Origin: Aquabacterium soli
GTDB lineage: Bacteria; Pseudomonadota; Gammaproteobacteria; Burkholderiales; Burkholderiaceae_C
Direction: 5' to 3'
NCBI RefSeq assembly: GCF_003933735.1
Contig: NZ_RSED01000014.1
Coordinates: forward strand, 51,883-115,882
DNA length: 64,000 nt
The notes beneath the pieces were generated by a model. The model had not been told where the DNA came from. It made no database searches and was given only the letters and a program-made list of their open reading frames with translations. The translations under genes and the position numbers were made by a program. Below, in pieces: positions 38,201-47,840 of this stretch. Position 1 is the stretch's first letter. Every line of letters begins with the position of its first letter.

Positions 38201-38865
38201 TGGCGGTGCTGGTGGCCACGGTGCGGCGTGACCTGCTGCTGTCTGTGCGGCGGCGCTCGGATGTGCTGGCCTCGCTCGTCTTCTTCGTGATGGTGACCAC
38301 GCTGTTCCCTCTGGGGGTGGGGCCTGAGAAGAACTCGCTGCGCGCCATGGCGCCAGGGGTTCTGTGGGTGGCCGCCTTGCTGGCCTCCACCCTGGCCCTG
38401 GGCCGCCTGTTCTCCGCCGATCTGGCCGACGGCACCCTGGAGCAGATGGCCCTGTCGTCGGAGCCGCTGGCCTTGATCGTGGCCGGCAAGGTGCTGGCCC
38501 ATTGGCTGGTGTCCGGCGTGCCCCTGGTGACCCTGTCGCCGTTGCTGGCCTTGCAGTTCGGTCTGGATGCAAACGCCATCGGCGTGCTGGCCTTGAGCCT
38601 GCTGTTGGGCACACCCGTGCTGAGCCTGGTGGGGGCCGTGGGTGCGGCGCTCACGCTGGGCACGCGTGGCGGTGGCGTGCTGCTGTCGCTGCTGGTCCTG
38701 CCCCTGACCATCCCGGTGCTGATCTTCGGTGCCGGTGCCGTGGGTGCACAGGCCAGTGGTCTGGGTGCCGACGCCCACCTCTTGCTGCTCGGTGGCCTGC
38801 TGGCCGCGTCAGTGGCCCTGGCGCCCTGGGCCACGGCTGCCGCCTTGCGCATCTCGCTCGACTGA
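38197..38865 (+). CDS. ccmB: CcmB, haem exporter membrane subunit
   Basis: A 222-residue protein with six membrane helices, starting MMAVLVATVRRDLLLSVRRR and containing VLVLPLTIPVLIFG-type helix sequence (LLVLPLTIPVLIFGAGAVGA), characteristic of CcmB. It partners CcmA and CcmC at the inner membrane. Start overlaps the ccmA stop by 4 nt; a much longer frame that begins inside the sulfatase gene is an artefact. Confidence 0.94.
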   Translation: MMAVLVATVRRDLLLSVRRRSDVLASLVFFVMVTTLFPLGVGPEKNSLRAMAPGVLWVAALLASTLALGRLFSADLADGTLEQMALSSEPLALIVAGKVLAHWLVSGVPLVTLSPLLALQFGLDANAIGVLALSLLLGTPVLSLVGAVGAALTLGTRGGGVLLSLLVLPLTIPVLIFGAGAVGAQASGLGADAHLLLLGGLLAASVALAPWATAAALRISLD

Positions 38866-38896
38866 CCTTGCTCGCCTCGATTCTTCTGCAAGCCCC

Positions 38897-39700
38897 ATGA
38901 AAGACCTCGCCACATTCCCTGATGCCGCAGCCACGGGCGCGCGCGGCGTCGCCCTGGCGGGCGCCGGCCATTGGTGGTGGCGCCATGCCTCACCCCAGCA
39001 TGTCTACCCACTGGCCGGGCGCCTGCTGCCCTGGTTTGCCGCATTGGCCGTCGTTCTGACGGTGGCGGGCCTGTACATCGGGTTCTTCGTGGCACCCACG
39101 GACCACCAGCAGGGCGATGCCTACCGCATCATCTACCTGCACGTGCCCGCCGCCTGGCTGGCCATGCTGATCTACCTCGCCATGGCCTTCTGGTCGGCGG
39201 TGGGCCTGGTGCTGGGCACCCGGCTGTCATTCATGATGGCGCGTGCGCTGGCGCCCACCGGTGCCTTGTTCGCCGTGCTCACCTTGTGGACGGGATCACT
39301 GTGGGGGCGGCCCACCTGGGGCACCTGGTGGGTGTGGGATGCCCGGCTGACCTCGGTCGTGATCCTGCTGTTCCTGTACATTGGCTTCATCGCCTTGCAG
39401 GCGGCCATCGACGATTCGCGCAAGAGCGACAAGGCTGGGGCTGTGCTGGCCCTGGTCGGCGCGGTCAACGTGCCGATCATCTACTTCTCGGTGCAGTGGT
39501 GGAACACCCTGCACCAGGGCTCGAGCATCAACCTCAAGGGCTCCAGCATGGCCACGGTGATGCTCACAGGCATGCTGGTGACCACGCTGGGCCTGTGGGC
39601 CTATGCCATCGCAGCGGTGCTGGCGCGGCTGCGTGCCATCGTGCTTGAGCGGGAAAGCCACACCGACTGGGCGGCCCGGTTGCCGGAGGTGCGCTCATGA
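38897..39700 (+). CDS. ccmC: CcmC, haem lyase to CcmE
   Basis: A 267-residue inner-membrane protein of the haem-handling family. The tryptophan-rich WWD-type motif is [18 protein letters not shown], with flanking haem-ligand His candidates in [10 protein letters not shown] and [12 protein letters not shown]. It attaches haem to CcmE. The N-terminus has about 30 extra residues ([14 protein letters not shown]) before the first helix. It starts 31 nt after ccmB and overlaps ccmD by 4 nt. Confidence 0.95.
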   Translation: MKDLATFPDAAATGARGVALAGAGHWWWRHASPQHVYPLAGRLLPWFAALAVVLTVAGLYIGFFVAPTDHQQGDAYRIIYLHVPAAWLAMLIYLAMAFWSAVGLVLGTRLSFMMARALAPTGALFAVLTLWTGSLWGRPTWGTWWVWDARLTSVVILLFLYIGFIALQAAIDDSRKSDKAGAVLALVGAVNVPIIYFSVQWWNTLHQGSSINLKGSSMATVMLTGMLVTTLGLWAYAIAAVLARLRAIVLERESHTDWAARLPEVRS

Positions 39701-39921
39701 GCTGGGGCAGCTGGCAGGCCTTCTGGGCCATGGGTGGTTACGGCCTGTATGTGTGGGGTTCGGTCGGCGTGGTGTTCGCGTTGATCGGGCTGGAGGTGCT
39801 GGGTCTGGTGGCACGCCGGCGTGGCGCCCTGCGGGCGGTGGCGCAGGCGCGTCAACTCAAGGAGGCAGGCAATGCCAGCCGTGCCCGCGTGGCGGCCCGT
39901 GCTTCGCAGGGGGCACCATGA
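39697..39921 (+). CDS. ccmD: CcmD, haem exporter small subunit
   Basis: A 74-residue protein with one membrane helix ([20 protein letters not shown]) and a basic cytoplasmic tail, matching CcmD in size, topology and position. It helps release haem-loaded CcmE from CcmABC. It overlaps both neighbours by 4 nt. Confidence 0.9.
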   Translation: MSWGSWQAFWAMGGYGLYVWGSVGVVFALIGLEVLGLVARRRGALRAVAQARQLKEAGNASRARVAARASQGAP

Positions 39922-40415
39922 AGTCGCGTCACAAGCGCCTGCTGTTCCTGCTGGTGGGCCTGGCGGTGCTGAGCGTGGGTGCCTGGCTGGTGCTCTCGGC
40001 CTTCCAGAAGAACCTGGTGTTCTTCTTCACGCCGTCGCAGATCGTCTCTGGCGAGGCGCCGCGTGACCGCAGCTTTCGCATCGGTGGCATGGTGGAGCGC
40101 GGCAGCCTGCGCCGCCAGGCCGATGGCCTGACCGTCAACTTCATCGTGACGGACATGGTCCAGCGCGTGGCGGTGAGCTACCGAGGCATCCTGCCCGATC
40201 TGTTCAAGGAGGGCAAAGGCGTGGTGGCCCAAGGTCGCCTGGGCCAGAACGCGCAGCAGCTGGTCTTCCTGGCCGAAGAGGTGCTGGCCAAGCACGACGA
40301 GAACTACATGCCGCCCGAGGCCGCCCACGCGCTGGAGCAGGCACGCCAGCAGTCTGCGGGCGCCGCAACGCCGCCGCAAGCCACACCCCCTCTTTCCAAG
40401 GACACCAGGCCATGA
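39918..40415 (+). CDS. ccmE: CcmE, periplasmic haem chaperone
   Basis: A 165-residue haem chaperone: N-terminal anchor [20 protein letters not shown], an OB-fold body ([23 protein letters not shown]), and the haem-attachment motif [12 protein letters not shown] with His126 and Tyr130. It shuttles haem from CcmC to CcmF. The C-terminal tail is Gln/Ala/Pro-rich. It overlaps ccmF by 4 nt. Confidence 0.96.
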   Translation: MKSRHKRLLFLLVGLAVLSVGAWLVLSAFQKNLVFFFTPSQIVSGEAPRDRSFRIGGMVERGSLRRQADGLTVNFIVTDMVQRVAVSYRGILPDLFKEGKGVVAQGRLGQNAQQLVFLAEEVLAKHDENYMPPEAAHALEQARQQSAGAATPPQATPPLSKDTRP

Positions 40416-42433
40416 CCCCCGAACTGGGCAACTTCGCCTTGATGCTGGCCTTGGGCCTGGCTGCGGTGCAGGCCCTGCTGCCATTGCTCGGTGCCTGGCG
40501 GGGCGATGCCCGCTGGATGGCTGTGGCCCGCCCTGCGGCGGCTGGCCAGTTCGCCTTCGTGGCACTGGCTTTCACCTGCCTGGTGCAGGCCTTCGTGGGC
40601 AATGACTTCTCGGTGGCCTATGTGGCCTCCAACTCGAACACGGCCTTGCCGGTGCACTTTCGGGTGGCGGCCACCTGGGGAGGGCATGAAGGATCCCTGT
40701 TGCTGTGGGTGCTGATCCTGGCGGGCTGGACGTTTGCCGTGTCTCGCTTCAGCCGCCAATTGCCGGACGACACCGTGGCGCGGGTGCTGGGCGTGCTGGG
40801 CCTGGTCAGCATCGGCTTCCTGTCCTTCATGCTGCTCACGTCCAACCCCTTCGATCGCCAGTTGCCTGCGGCGCTTGATGGGCGCGATCTGAACCCGCTG
40901 CTGCAGGACTTGGGCATGATCATCCACCCGCCGCTGCTTTACATGGGCTACGTGGGCTTTGGCGTGGCCTTCGCCTTCGCCGTGGCGGCCCTGCTGGGCG
41001 GCCGGCTGGATGCGTCCTGGGCACGCTGGTCGCGCCCCTGGACGCTGGTGGCCTGGTCCTTCCTGACGCTGGGCATCTTCATGGGCAGCTTCTGGGCCTA
41101 TTACGAGCTGGGCTGGGGCGGCTGGTGGTTCTGGGACCCGGTCGAGAACGCGTCCTTCATGCCCTGGCTGGTGGGCACGGCCCTGGTCCACTCGCTGGCC
41201 GTCACGGAGAAGCGCGGCAGCTTCAAGAACTGGACGGTGCTGCTGGCCATCCTGGCGTTTTCTCTGTCATTGCTGGGCACCTTCCTGGTCCGCTCAGGCG
41301 TGCTGACCTCGGTTCACGCCTTCGCATCGGATCCCGAGCGGGGCCTGTTCATCCTGGTGTTCCTGGCCCTGGTGATTGGCGGCTCGCTCACGCTCTATGC
41401 CTGGCGTGCCCCGTCGGTCGGCCTGGGCGGGCGCTTCGCGCTGTTCTCCCGTGAGACCTTGCTGCTGCTCAACAACGTGTTGCTGCTGGTGGCCGCGGCC
41501 ACCGTGCTGCTGGGCACGCTTTACCCACTGGTGCTCGATGCGCTCAACCTGGGCAAGATCTCGGTGGGCCCGCCGTACTTCGACGCGGTCTTCGGGCCGC
41601 TGATGGTGCCGCTGCTGTTGCTGCTGCCGATCGGGCCCTTCGTGGGCTGGAAGCAGGGCGTGGCAGGCAAGGTGCTTGCCCGCGTGCGGGTGGCAGCGAT
41701 CGGTGTGGCGGTGCTGGCCGTGTTGTTCGCGCTGATCCTGAAGGCCTCGGCGCTGGTGGTGCTCGGCTTGACGCTGGCCGCCTGGATCGTGCTGGGCACA
41801 GCCCTGCAACTGTGGGATCGGCTGCGCTTGCTGCCCGCCGGCACGCCCGTGTTCAAGCGCCTGCGCAGCCCGGAGTTGGGCTACTGGGGCATGATCGCAG
41901 CGCACGTAGGCATGGGCCTGTTCGTGGTCGGTGTGACCTTGTCGCGCGGCCTGGGCACCGCGCAGGATGTGTCGCTGCGCGTGGGTGCCAGCGCCCAGGC
42001 GGGGCCATACCGCGTGACCTTCTCGTCGCTCGACGAGGTGCGTGGCCCGAACTACGTGGGTGCACGCGGCACCTTCGAGCTGCGGCAGGGGGATGAGCGC
42101 CTGCCGGATCTGCACCCTGAGAAGCGCATCTACACCGTGCAGCGCATGCCGATGACCGAGGCGGCCATCGACCGGGGTCTGACCCGCGACGTTTACGTGT
42201 CGCTCGGCGAGGCCACGCCGGACGGGGCCTGGCTGGTGCGCGTGCAGCACAAGCCCTTCATGTCCTGGGTGTGGGGCGGTGCGGTGGTGATCGCGCTGGG
42301 TGGCTTGCTGGCCGCCTCCGACCGGCGTTACCGGCTGCGCAAGCGCCAGGCGGCAGGCGAAGGCGCCGCGGCGAAGCGCAACGACATCGCCGTGTCCCCC
42401 GGGCATCACGATCTCTCGACGACACCAACATGA
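40412..42433 (+). CDS. ccmF: CcmF, cytochrome c haem lyase
   Basis: A 673-residue polytopic protein with the tryptophan-rich [18 protein letters not shown] motif and His residues flanking it ([25 protein letters not shown]). It ligates haem to CXXCH sites of apocytochromes delivered by CcmG and CcmH. Fifteen or so helices and a periplasmic domain near the C-terminus are visible. Length matches the family. It overlaps ccmE and ccmG. Confidence 0.96.
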   Translation: MTPELGNFALMLALGLAAVQALLPLLGAWRGDARWMAVARPAAAGQFAFVALAFTCLVQAFVGNDFSVAYVASNSNTALPVHFRVAATWGGHEGSLLLWVLILAGWTFAVSRFSRQLPDDTVARVLGVLGLVSIGFLSFMLLTSNPFDRQLPAALDGRDLNPLLQDLGMIIHPPLLYMGYVGFGVAFAFAVAALLGGRLDASWARWSRPWTLVAWSFLTLGIFMGSFWAYYELGWGGWWFWDPVENASFMPWLVGTALVHSLAVTEKRGSFKNWTVLLAILAFSLSLLGTFLVRSGVLTSVHAFASDPERGLFILVFLALVIGGSLTLYAWRAPSVGLGGRFALFSRETLLLLNNVLLLVAAATVLLGTLYPLVLDALNLGKISVGPPYFDAVFGPLMVPLLLLLPIGPFVGWKQGVAGKVLARVRVAAIGVAVLAVLFALILKASALVVLGLTLAAWIVLGTALQLWDRLRLLPAGTPVFKRLRSPELGYWGMIAAHVGMGLFVVGVTLSRGLGTAQDVSLRVGASAQAGPYRVTFSSLDEVRGPNYVGARGTFELRQGDERLPDLHPEKRIYTVQRMPMTEAAIDRGLTRDVYVSLGEATPDGAWLVRVQHKPFMSWVWGGAVVIALGGLLAASDRRYRLRKRQAAGEGAAAKRNDIAVSPGHHDLSTTPT

Positions 42434-42957
42434 CCCGCTTCATCTGGCCCCTGGCCATCTTTGCCGTGCTGCTGGCCTTGCTGGGGGCGGGCCTGCGCCT
42501 CAAGCCGCAGGAGATCCCGTCCCCCTTCATCGGCAAGCCGGCGCCGGCTTTTCAGCTGACGCGGCTGGAGTCCGAGCAGGCCACCATCGGCCCGGCCGAC
42601 CTGCGTGGCCAGGTCTGGGTGCTGAACGTGTGGGCCTCGTGGTGCGCCTCGTGCCATGAAGAGCACCCCGTGCTGCTCGATCTGTCGCGCCAGGCCGGCG
42701 TGCCCCTGATCGGGCTGGACTACAAGGACGATCGGACCAAGGGCCGCCTATGGCTGGATCGCCTGGGCAACCCGTACCAGCACGTGGCTTTCGATGCCGA
42801 TGGCCGTGTGGGCATCGACTACGGTGTCTATGGCGTGCCCGAGACCTTCGTCATCGACAAGCAGGGCGTGATCCGCATGAAGCTCACTGGGCCGCTCACG
42901 CGCGAGATCGTGCGGGACAAGCTGTTGCCCTTGATCCAGGAGCTGCGCCGTGCCTGA
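42430..42957 (+). CDS. ccmG: CcmG/DsbE, thiol-disulfide reductant of apocytochrome c
   Basis: A 175-residue membrane-anchored thioredoxin-fold protein: anchor IWPLAIFAVLLALLGAGL, active site WASWCASCHEEHP (Cys72, Cys75), the GVPETFVIDKQG cis-Pro segment, and the acidic GLDYKDD insert typical of CcmG. It keeps CXXCH cysteines reduced for haem attachment and would draw electrons from a DsbD/CcdA-type protein such as the one at 45459-47681. Confidence 0.95.
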   Translation: MTRFIWPLAIFAVLLALLGAGLRLKPQEIPSPFIGKPAPAFQLTRLESEQATIGPADLRGQVWVLNVWASWCASCHEEHPVLLDLSRQAGVPLIGLDYKDDRTKGRLWLDRLGNPYQHVAFDADGRVGIDYGVYGVPETFVIDKQGVIRMKLTGPLTREIVRDKLLPLIQELRRA

Positions 42958-43399
42958 GAACGCCCGCAGACCCGTCTGGATGCTGGCTGGCTGGCTGGCC
43001 TGGGTGCTGACCTGGTCGGCCTGGGGCTTGTTGCAGGCCTCGTGGACCTTGGCCGCGCCGGCCTCGGCGCCTGCTGCCTGGCAGGCGGCCGTCGATGACC
43101 GCGCCAAACACCTGGCCGAACAACTGCGTTGCCTGGTGTGTCAGAACCAGACCATTGCCGATTCGCACGCGGACCTGGCGATCGACCTCAAGCAACAGGT
43201 GCGCGAGAAGCTGATCCAGGGCTGGAGCGATGAACAGGTCATCGACTACATGGTGCAGCGCTACGGCGATTTCGTACTTTACCGGCCGCCCGTCAAGGCG
43301 CAGACCTGGGGGCTGTGGTTCGGTCCCTTCGCCCTGCTGCTGATCGGCCTGGTGGTGCTGTGGCGGCGCTTGCGTGCCCACGAGGACAAGCCCCAATGA
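42950..43399 (+). CDS. ccmH: CcmH, apocytochrome c thiol reductant
   Basis: A 149-residue protein with a signal or anchor helix, the LRCLVCQNQTIADSHADLA motif (Cys61, Cys64), RYGDFVLYRPP, and a C-terminal helix (FGPFALLLIGLVVLWRRL). It resolves disulfides between apocytochrome and CcmG. It overlaps ccmG by 8 nt and ccmI by 4 nt. This is the short form, separate from CcmI. Confidence 0.95.
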   Translation: MPENARRPVWMLAGWLAWVLTWSAWGLLQASWTLAAPASAPAAWQAAVDDRAKHLAEQLRCLVCQNQTIADSHADLAIDLKQQVREKLIQGWSDEQVIDYMVQRYGDFVLYRPPVKAQTWGLWFGPFALLLIGLVVLWRRLRAHEDKPQ

Positions 43400-44331
43400 A
43401 CGGTTTCATCTTGTCGGCGGCCGGTCTGCTCGCGCTGGCCCTGCTGTTCGTGTTGCCGCCGTTGCTGAGGCGGCGGGACAGGGCAGGCATCATCGGTGTC
43501 GATGCCGCTGCATTGAACCTCGAGGTGCTGCGCGCGCAGCATCGTGAGCTGGATGCCGACCTGCACAGCGGAGCCCTGTCCGAGCAAGCCTATGTGGCTG
43601 CGCAGCGGGATCTCTTGAGCCGCAGAACGGACGAGGCTTCAGTCGAGACTGCTGCTTTGCCGGCCGTCGCGCCCCAGCCCTGGACGGCAGCAGTGGTGGC
43701 GGTGGCCATCACCGTGATCGCGGCGGTGCTCTACCAGGTGGCCGGTACTCCCGAGGCGCTCGACCCTGCGCGCCGACTGGCGCAGATCCCATCCTCGTCC
43801 GCAGCTGCGCCGGAAACCGCAGTGGCAGGGGCTGCACCCGATGGCGGCGGGATGACGGCCGATCAGATCGAAGGCATGGTGCAGCGCCTGGCCACCAAGC
43901 TGGCGGCCAAGCCAGACGATCCCGATGGCTGGCGGATGCTGATCAGGTCATACGAGACACTGCGCCGCTTCGATCAGGCGGCGGCGGCTTATGCCAATTT
44001 GCTGAAGTACGCGCCCGAAACCCCTGAACTGCTGGCCGACTATGCCGTGGTGCTGGGCATGACGCAGGGCCAGACCCTGACGGGCGAGCCGGAACGGCTC
44101 ATCCACCGGGCACTGAAGCTCGATCCGGACAACCTGCAGGCGCTGGCCCTGGCGGGCAGTGCGGCTTTCGAGCGGCATGACTACGCCAAGGCGGTGGGAC
44201 CTTGGCAGCATCTGCTGGCCCTGGTGCCGCAGGATTCAGAGATGGCGCGCACCATTGGGGCGAGCATCGACAAGGCCAGAGCCTTGCAGGATGCCTCGCC
44301 TGGGCCTGACGCGAAGAAGGAGTCTCCATGA
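43396..44331 (+). CDS. ccmI: CcmI, apocytochrome c chaperone with TPRs
   Basis: A 311-residue protein with two N-terminal helices (FILSAAGLLALALLFVLPPL and VVAVAITVIAAVLYQVAG) flanking a short cytoplasmic loop, then a periplasmic TPR domain (LIRSYETLRRFDQAAAAYAN, LAGSAAFERHDYAKAVGPWQ). It holds apocytochrome c for the CcmF/H ligation step. It closes the ccm block and overlaps the lipoprotein gene by 4 nt. Confidence 0.93.
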   Translation: MNGFILSAAGLLALALLFVLPPLLRRRDRAGIIGVDAAALNLEVLRAQHRELDADLHSGALSEQAYVAAQRDLLSRRTDEASVETAALPAVAPQPWTAAVVAVAITVIAAVLYQVAGTPEALDPARRLAQIPSSSAAAPETAVAGAAPDGGGMTADQIEGMVQRLATKLAAKPDDPDGWRMLIRSYETLRRFDQAAAAYANLLKYAPETPELLADYAVVLGMTQGQTLTGEPERLIHRALKLDPDNLQALALAGSAAFERHDYAKAVGPWQHLLALVPQDSEMARTIGASIDKARALQDASPGPDAKKESP

Positions 44332-44765
44332 TCGAGCCGTGTCATCTGACAGCGCGGCTGAACCGCGGGGCCCGGCCACTCGTGCCATTGACGCTCTCAT
44401 ACGCTGTGTGTCTGGCCTTGCTGGCAGGTTGTGCCAACAAGCCGTTGGCTGACGGAACCACGGCGCAGATCCCGGTCGATACCGGGGGCGAGGCAACCAT
44501 TGCCTTTGCGAGCCAGGGCGGCATCCAGAACTGGCAACCTCAAGGCGACTCCGCCGTGTTGCTGCAGGATCGTCAAGGCCAGTGGTACCTGGCCCGGCTT
44601 CAGAGCGCAGCCACCGAACTGCCGTACACCGAACAGGTGGGGTTCGACCCTGGCCCTTCTGGTAGCTTCGGCCGCCGGAGCGGTGTGCTCGTCAAGGGCG
44701 TGCGCTACCCGGTCACCTCATTGACCCGGACGGATCCACCGGGCAAGGGCCAAGGCCAGCGGTGA
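44328..44765 (+). CDS. Putative lipoprotein of unknown function
   Basis: A 145-residue protein with a long arginine-containing leader and a lipobox (VCLALLAGC), so probably an outer- or inner-membrane lipoprotein. The mature part contains GGIQNWQPQGDSAVLLQDRQ, GQWYLARL and a GVRYPVTSL ending, possibly the DUF6491 family, though I am not certain. It is translationally coupled to ccmI. No Cys pair or haem motif is present, so a direct role in haem attachment is not indicated. Confidence 0.65.
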   Translation: MIEPCHLTARLNRGARPLVPLTLSYAVCLALLAGCANKPLADGTTAQIPVDTGGEATIAFASQGGIQNWQPQGDSAVLLQDRQGQWYLARLQSAATELPYTEQVGFDPGPSGSFGRRSGVLVKGVRYPVTSLTRTDPPGKGQGQR

Positions 44766-44771
44766 ATGCAC

Positions 44772-44792
44772 CGCCAGCCCTGGCGTCCTTTT
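44772..44792 (+). terminator. Terminator after the ccm block
   Basis: CGCCAG at 44772-44777 pairs with CTGGCG at 44780-44785, followed by TCCTTTTC. It lies between convergent genes and fits a weak Rho-independent terminator for the plus-strand operon. Confidence 0.5.
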
Positions 44793-44799
44793 CAATCCA

Positions 44800-45420
44800 T
44801 CAGCTGGCGTACTTCACCGAGCAGCCGTAGGGGCGCGTGCTGGCCTGGGCCACCTTCTGGTTGGAGGTGATGGCTGTGAGGGCGTTGGCCACGTACTTGT
44901 CTGCCTTGGCAATGTCGGCCTTGTTGGCCGATGCGATGCTGTCGATGCCGCCCTTGTAGGCCAGCTTGCCCTGCGCATCGATGATGAAGATGTGCGGTGT
45001 CGTCTGAGCGCCGTACAGCTTGCCCACCGTGCCTTGGGGATCCAGCACCGTGCCTGCCGGTTGGGCGCTGCGGCTGCTGTTGAGCTTGATCGCGGTCGGG
45101 CCGTCCACCTGGCCCTGCTCTCCAGCGGCCGACGAGATCACCTGCAGCCAGACCACGCCCTTGGCGGCGGCATCCTTCTGCAAGCCCTGGATGTTGCCAC
45201 TGTCGTAGTGCTTCTTGACGAAGGGGCAATCGTGGTTGGTCCATTCCAGCACCACCGTCTTGCCCTTGTAGTCGGCCAGATTGATGGTCTTGCCATCGGC
45301 GCCCTGGGCCGAGAAGACGGGTGCGGTCTGGCCGATCTCGGCGGCGGCGTGTGCGGTGAGCGAGGCGCAGGCCAGTGCCAGGCTGGCAAGGACGGTGCTG
45401 GAGAAGTGTCGACGCAACAT
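44800..45420 (-). CDS. Periplasmic redoxin/thioredoxin-like protein
   Basis: A 206-residue secreted protein: signal peptide ending SLTAHAAAE, then an AhpC/TSA-type redoxin domain (IGQTAPVFSAQGADGKTINL, KTVVLEWTNHDCPFVKKHYD). The DCPFVKKHY motif has the single Cys of a family often annotated as thioredoxin-like periplasmic redoxins; a second Cys lies near the C-terminus (PYGCSVKY). TTPHIFIIDAQGKLAYKG is the cis-Pro region. It lies 38 nt downstream of the DsbD-type gene, from which it may receive electrons. Confidence 0.85.
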   Translation of the reverse strand: MLRRHFSSTVLASLALACASLTAHAAAEIGQTAPVFSAQGADGKTINLADYKGKTVVLEWTNHDCPFVKKHYDSGNIQGLQKDAAAKGVVWLQVISSAAGEQGQVDGPTAIKLNSSRSAQPAGTVLDPQGTVGKLYGAQTTPHIFIIDAQGKLAYKGGIDSIASANKADIAKADKYVANALTAITSNQKVAQASTRPYGCSVKYAS

Positions 45421-45458
45421 GGGTGAGCTCCTGGTTGAGGGTGACCGCATCGATGCGG

Positions 45459-47681
45459 TCAAGGGGTGAGGGATGAGGTGACGGCCGGCGCACCTTCCTT
45501 GACGGCCGACACCACCAGTTCGGGCGTGAGGATCTGCGGCAGCACGACCGGTTTGCTCTGCAGGCCCTGCGGGTAGTACACGTACAGCGGCACACCGCTG
45601 CGCCCGAACTTGTCCAGCACCCGGCTGATCTGCGGGTCCTGGCGCGTCCAGTCACCCTTGAGGTAGGTGATGCCCTGGGCCTTGAAGGCCTCGGCTACCG
45701 GGGGGCGGCTCAAGGCGACGCGCTCGTTGACCAGGCAGGTGATGCACCAGGCCGCCGTGAAATTCAAAAACACCGGATCGCCCTTGGCACGCAAGGCCTC
45801 GAAGCGCTCGGTGGAGTAGGGCTCCCAGCCGCGGTCCGCTGCGGCATTGGCTGAGAGTGTGTGGCTGGCGCCGGCTGTTGCTTCAAATGAACGCACCGCC
45901 AGGCCTGTGCCTCCGATGGCCACCAGCAGGGCCACGGCCGCCAGGCCCAGGCCACCCCGGCGCGCAAACACGCTGCTGTGTCGGGAACTGTCGTACACCC
46001 AGGCTGCGAAGGCGATGAGCACCATGCCCCCCAGCGCGGCGGCCACCGCGTCGATGCCGGCCTGCAGGGCCAGCACCCACACCAGCCAGGCGGCCGCGCC
46101 ATACATCGGGAAGGCCAATGCCTGCTTGACGCGCTCCATCCACAAGCCCGGCCGTGGCAGCCAGCGCTGCAGGGCCGGCCAGGAGCTCAGCAGCAGGTAG
46201 GGCAGGGCCAGGCCAAGGCCCAGGCTCAGGAACACCGCGAGCAGAGCCGGTGTGGGCTGCGTCAGCGCAAAGCCGATGGCGCCGCCCATGAACGGAGCGG
46301 TGCAGGGGGTGGCCACCACGGTGGCCAGCACGCCGGTGAAGAAGCTGCCGGTGTAGCCGGAGCGGTCGGCCAGCGACGAGCCCACCCCGGTGACGGAGGC
46401 CCCGATGGTGAACACCCCCGACAGGCTCAGGCCCACGGCGAACATCAGGTAGGCCACGACCAGCACGAACAGGGGCGACTGGAACTGGAAGCCCCAGCCC
46501 ACCTGGGCACCGCCCGCCTTGACAGCCACCAGCAGCCCGGCCAGCAATGCAAAGCTGGCCAGCACCCCCAGCGTGTAGGCCAGCCCGTGCAGGCGGGCTT
46601 GTCGTGGCGTCTGGTCATGGTGGTTCAGCATGGCCAGGGCCTTGATCGACAGCACCGGGAACACGCAGGGCATCAGGTTGAGCACCAGCCCGCCCAGCAA
46701 GGCCAGCAGCAGCGCCAGGCCCAGGCCGAGGGGCGCTTCTTCGGGTAAAGCAGGTGCGGTGGCATCGGCCGCCGCCAGCGGGGTGGCCATGGGTGCAGGA
46801 GCACCGCCTGGTGGCACGGTGACGCTGACGTCATAGCCGCGGCGCACATCCCCCCCCTGGTCGTCTGTCTGCGTGACCACGAGCACCCCGGCCAGAGCCT
46901 GCCCTGGCTGCGGTGGGGTTTCGCCCGCCTGCAACTGCAGGGTGACGCCCTGGGCGTCTGTGGTGCGGGCTTGCTCTGCGTTGTGGGCCACATGGCCCCA
47001 GGTCAGTGGGTAGAACCACACGTCCTTGACTTGAGCGCCGCCCAGGGCCGCATCCTCAATCCGCAAGGCGACGCCGTGCGCATGCGCCTGGGCCCCGACC
47101 TTCCACGGGCTGGCCACAGGCAATTGGGCACGGGCCTGGTCGATCAGAGGGCTGCCCGGCAAGGACGGCTGCCCGGCAGCGACCACCGGCAGGCTCAGGC
47201 TCAGATGCGCTTCCTGCGGAATGCAGGTGTCCTGGCAGACCAGCCAGTTCACCTTGGCCTCGAGTGGGAAGCTGCTGCCCGGGCGTGCGTCCTTGGGCAC
47301 CGTGACCGCGCTCAGCAGCGTGACCTCGCGCTCGTAGCCGTAGTTGGTCACCGGCCCCAGTTTGAACTTGTGGGGGATGGGCCATTGGATGTCGCCGGCG
47401 GAAGCACCCGTGGGCAGCGTCCATTCGATGGTGGTGGCGAGGCCGGAATCCCCGGGATTGGACCAGTAGGTGTGCCAGTGTTCGATGATGCGCTGATTCA
47501 GCCCGATGGTGATCTGCTCACCGGGGTGCACCTGGCCCACGGAGGCCACCAGTTTGGCGCGCACGTGGCCGGTGTCGGCCTCGGGCACCGGCGCGGCCCA
47601 TGACAGCTGCGCGCACCAGGTCATCATCAGACCCAGCAGCGAGGAGGCGGTCAGGCGGGCAAAGGTGTTCACGTGGCGCAT
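45459..47681 (-). CDS. DsbD/ScsB-type protein-disulfide reductase
   Basis: A 740-residue membrane reductase that carries electrons from cytoplasmic thioredoxin to periplasmic partners. After a signal peptide comes an N-terminal domain of about 260 residues of the ScsB type (HWHTYWSNPGDSGLATTIEW, CQDTCIPQEAHLSL), an eight-helix DsbD core with conserved Cys-containing LNLMPCVFPVLSIKAL and VVATPCTAPFMGGAIG, and a C-terminal thioredoxin domain with FTAAWCITCLVNE. It probably serves the adjacent redoxin and possibly CcmG. First gene of a two-gene operon. Confidence 0.92.
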   Translation of the reverse strand: MRHVNTFARLTASSLLGLMMTWCAQLSWAAPVPEADTGHVRAKLVASVGQVHPGEQITIGLNQRIIEHWHTYWSNPGDSGLATTIEWTLPTGASAGDIQWPIPHKFKLGPVTNYGYEREVTLLSAVTVPKDARPGSSFPLEAKVNWLVCQDTCIPQEAHLSLSLPVVAAGQPSLPGSPLIDQARAQLPVASPWKVGAQAHAHGVALRIEDAALGGAQVKDVWFYPLTWGHVAHNAEQARTTDAQGVTLQLQAGETPPQPGQALAGVLVVTQTDDQGGDVRRGYDVSVTVPPGGAPAPMATPLAAADATAPALPEEAPLGLGLALLLALLGGLVLNLMPCVFPVLSIKALAMLNHHDQTPRQARLHGLAYTLGVLASFALLAGLLVAVKAGGAQVGWGFQFQSPLFVLVVAYLMFAVGLSLSGVFTIGASVTGVGSSLADRSGYTGSFFTGVLATVVATPCTAPFMGGAIGFALTQPTPALLAVFLSLGLGLALPYLLLSSWPALQRWLPRPGLWMERVKQALAFPMYGAAAWLVWVLALQAGIDAVAAALGGMVLIAFAAWVYDSSRHSSVFARRGGLGLAAVALLVAIGGTGLAVRSFEATAGASHTLSANAAADRGWEPYSTERFEALRAKGDPVFLNFTAAWCITCLVNERVALSRPPVAEAFKAQGITYLKGDWTRQDPQISRVLDKFGRSGVPLYVYYPQGLQSKPVVLPQILTPELVVSAVKEGAPAVTSSLTP

Positions 47682-47754
47682 TCGATCGGTGCGGCAGTTG
47701 GGCCGCTGCAGAGGGCGGAAAGCGAAGGTGCTGGCGAGGCGCCTGGAGGCAACG

Positions 47755-47780
47755 CGGGGACGCCTGGTCAGGCGTCCCCG
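47755..47780 (-). terminator. Strong hairpin after the cytochrome/hydrolase operon
   Basis: A perfect 26-nt inverted repeat: CGGGGACGCC (47755-47764) pairs with GGCGTCCCCG (47771-47780) around TGGTCA. It lies 60 nt past the last gene of the leftward operon (stop at 47841) and above the DsbD gene. No T-run follows, so it could act in Rho-dependent termination or RNA stability. Confidence 0.6.
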
Positions 47781-47840
47781 TGGAAGATGCAGGGCAGGGC
47801 CGTTAAGTTCCGTGAAAGGAATACCGGCCTTCAGACTGCC

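Noticed and set aside
37270..38865. A 531-residue fusion-like reading frame ending as CcmB
   Set aside because: The first 300 codons run out of frame through the sulfatase and ccmA genes; CcmB proper starts at 38197 and has the family's usual length.
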